Source of the DNA: Rivularia sp. PCC 7116 | GTDB lineage: Bacteria > Cyanobacteriota > Cyanobacteriia > Cyanobacteriales > Nostocaceae | Length of the DNA: 64,000 bases | Direction of reading: 5' to 3' | Assembly: GCF_000316665.1 (NCBI RefSeq) | Contig: NC_019678.1 | Location: 8,589,001 to 8,653,000 of the forward strand | Part shown: in pieces, positions 62,571 through 64,000 of the stretch | Numbering within the stretch: the first letter of the stretch is position 1 | Layout of the letters: each line of letters begins with the position of its first letter | Notes under the pieces: generated by a model | Seen by the model: the letters and a program-made list of their open reading frames with translations, nothing else | Databases searched by the model: none | Told to the model about the DNA's origin: nothing | Made by a program: the position numbers and the translations under genes

Positions 62571-63503
62571 ATGTCATATCCAAAAGTAACGCTTGTAGTT
62601 GTGCCGCATGAATGTTTTCAATACACTGAAGAATCGTTAGAAAGTATTTACAAATACACAAATGTTCCTTTTAAATTAATTTATATAGATGGTTATTCTC
62701 CAAACAAAATTAGGCAGTATATTGAGGCAAAATCGCAGGAAAAAGGATTCAGCTTAATACGTACAGATAAATATGTATCTTCCAATCAAGCACGTAATAT
62801 AGGTTTGAAATATGTAGATACTGAATATGTTGTTTTCCTCAATAATGATGTTTTGGTAACTGCTGGCTGGTTAAATAAACTGATGCATTGCATCGAGGAA
62901 ACTAATGCTTCAGTTGTTAGTCCTATTTGTTTACAAGCAACATCATATAAACCTATAATTCACTCTGCTGGAGGTACCTTAGAGTTTCAATATAGAGATG
63001 GAAGTTTAGATTTATTTGATCGAAGGTTATTTATTAAAAAGTCTTTCGATCAAGTGCAGCCTTTGTTAAAGCGTCACCCAACACAAATAGTAGATTTCAG
63101 TTGTGTTTTGGTACGTACAGCTATTTTCCGTCAGATAGGTAGTTTTGATGAAAATTTAATGAATTTCGCCCAGGGTATTGATTTTTCTTTATCGGTATTT
63201 GCGGCAGGTGGAACTATTTATCTGGAGTCAGAAAGCATTGTTAGTTATCTTAAAACTACAGAATTAAAATTATCAGATATCCCCTACTATTTATTAATAT
63301 GGAATTATGTTTGGAAACGTAAAAGCATACATCATTTCCAAGAGAAATGGGGTTTAGCAAAAAATGCCAAATTTATCACTGATGCCCTGCAACAATTAAA
63401 CTACAGTGCCAATTTGACATTTCAGCCATTAAAAGAGTTGATAAAACCTTTTTACGATAATGAAAATTATGCTATTAATCCCAGGGTTTTCAAACGTTCT
63501 TAA
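62571..63503 (+). CDS. Family 2 glycosyltransferase
   Basis: This 310-residue protein has a GT-A fold. It begins PKVTLVVVPHECFQYTEESL, has SSNQARNIGLKYVDTEYVVF (near 85) and a metal-binding DXD-like LNNDVLVTAGW (near 105), then a conserved-looking GSFDENLMNFAQGIDFSLSV (near 200). Such enzymes transfer a sugar to a polysaccharide or lipid carrier. The acceptor is unknown. No membrane helix is seen. It stands alone here, not in a polysaccharide cluster. Confidence 0.85.
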   Translation: MSYPKVTLVVVPHECFQYTEESLESIYKYTNVPFKLIYIDGYSPNKIRQYIEAKSQEKGFSLIRTDKYVSSNQARNIGLKYVDTEYVVFLNNDVLVTAGWLNKLMHCIEETNASVVSPICLQATSYKPIIHSAGGTLEFQYRDGSLDLFDRRLFIKKSFDQVQPLLKRHPTQIVDFSCVLVRTAIFRQIGSFDENLMNFAQGIDFSLSVFAAGGTIYLESESIVSYLKTTELKLSDIPYYLLIWNYVWKRKSIHHFQEKWGLAKNAKFITDALQQLNYSANLTFQPLKELIKPFYDNENYAINPRVFKRS

Positions 63504-63646
63504 AGAATGATTAGAAAAATAGTACTTGTTAACTAGTTTTTGGCACTACTAAGTCAATAGAGTCCCATTAAGCAAAATTGCAAATTTCAACGTTATTAAT
63601 TACCCGTTAGGAAATCTTATTTCTGTAAAATTAATTTCCGTAAAAG

Positions 63647-63904
63647 CTACCACTTCAAAAATGCGGCTTCCACTCCCTCGTCTCTTCTAATTTTGCCATC
63701 CTTTTCAAACCAAGCAATGATTTGCGGCGTAGTCAATTCTTCAATAGCAATATTGTTTTCCTTGGCTATCTGCTGCAATACTCTTAATGAAGAAATTGTC
63801 AATCTAGTTAAAAACTTTTCTGGAGAGGAAAGTAAAGCAGCATCCACTTTTGCTGATTCTTGTGAAGATAAAAACTGTGTTGTTGGTTGCTGTTGAAATT
63901 CCAT
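63647..63904 (-). CDS. Small conserved hypothetical protein
   Basis: This 85-residue, soluble, helical protein starts MEFQQQPTTQFLSSQESAKV and continues with LTRLTISSLRVLQQIAKENN (near 30-50) and TPQIIAWFEKDGKIRRDEG. There is no signal or membrane helix. It looks like a genuine cyanobacterial small protein, but I do not recognise a named family. It is convergent with the glycosyltransferase gene, 143 bp away. Confidence 0.55.
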   Translation of the reverse strand: MEFQQQPTTQFLSSQESAKVDAALLSSPEKFLTRLTISSLRVLQQIAKENNIAIEELTTPQIIAWFEKDGKIRRDEGVEAAFLKW

Positions 63905-64000
63905 AGCCTATATCTATATATATCAATAATAATGGTGATTAAACAGATGATGAACTGTTCGCTGGGAATTAAAAGTTACAACATTCTACTTGCGAACTGT

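Overview
The window looks like chromosomal DNA of a filamentous, heterocyst-forming cyanobacterium (Nostocales type). Three things point there. The fraC-fraD-fraE filament-integrity operon is present, together with a small HetP-family protein. Copies of the HIP1 octamer GCGATCGC are scattered through the genes. Many intergenic spaces carry 7-bp tandem repeats and small inverted-repeat elements of the kind that fill such genomes. No rRNA, tRNA or CRISPR array was recognised.

Left part (1-8.1 kb): a DUF2330 lipid/secretory protein cut by the window edge and an RnfD/NqrB-like membrane protein, a NodB-type polysaccharide deacetylase, an XRE regulator, and then a striking run of small secreted proteins (3414-7311). 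The first five of these are paralogs. Each has a signal peptide, two Gln/Asn/Ser-rich repeats around a basic Cys-containing linker, and a Cys near the C terminus. Two of the genes share a nearly identical 5' leader with a conserved hairpin. A decayed gene with three in-frame TAA codons and a PIN-domain gene close the region.

Middle part (8.6-33 kb): mostly housekeeping and cell-envelope genes. These are MltA, a double-domain CobO-like ATPase, fraCDE, a tail-anchored coiled-coil protein built of 21-residue repeats, RpiA, an SLH protein, an O-antigen-ligase-like protein, a PEP-CTERM protein, Dxs, MtnA, a Doc-type toxin-antitoxin pair, a TM2 protein, MoeA, a DUF4278 protein, a HAD hydrolase and NdbB. 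The gaps hold several non-autonomous elements. One (15526-15636) has perfect 13-bp ends and an 8-bp target duplication, and another (29735-30046) has perfect 19-bp ends.

Right part (33.5-64 kb): a two-gene CHAT-AAA / AAA-TM unit that resembles NTP-dependent conflict or signalling systems; a phospholipase-D-like protein fused to a helix-hairpin-helix tail; a three-gene surface cluster (DUF11 protein, large Ig/beta-barrel protein, glycine-rich DUF11 protein); a GGDEF remnant next to a complete IS5-type element whose transposase appears to need a -1 frameshift at A AAA AAG; the HetP-like gene; a cytochrome b; a PgpH-like HD phosphohydrolase; an ADP-ribosylglycohydrolase-like protein with aroQ and a 46-codon overlapping ORF; topA; an RRM RNA-binding protein; and a family 2 glycosyltransferase.

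The most unusual material is the secreted-repeat array at 3.4-5.9 kb. The CHAT/AAA pair and the surface cluster come next.
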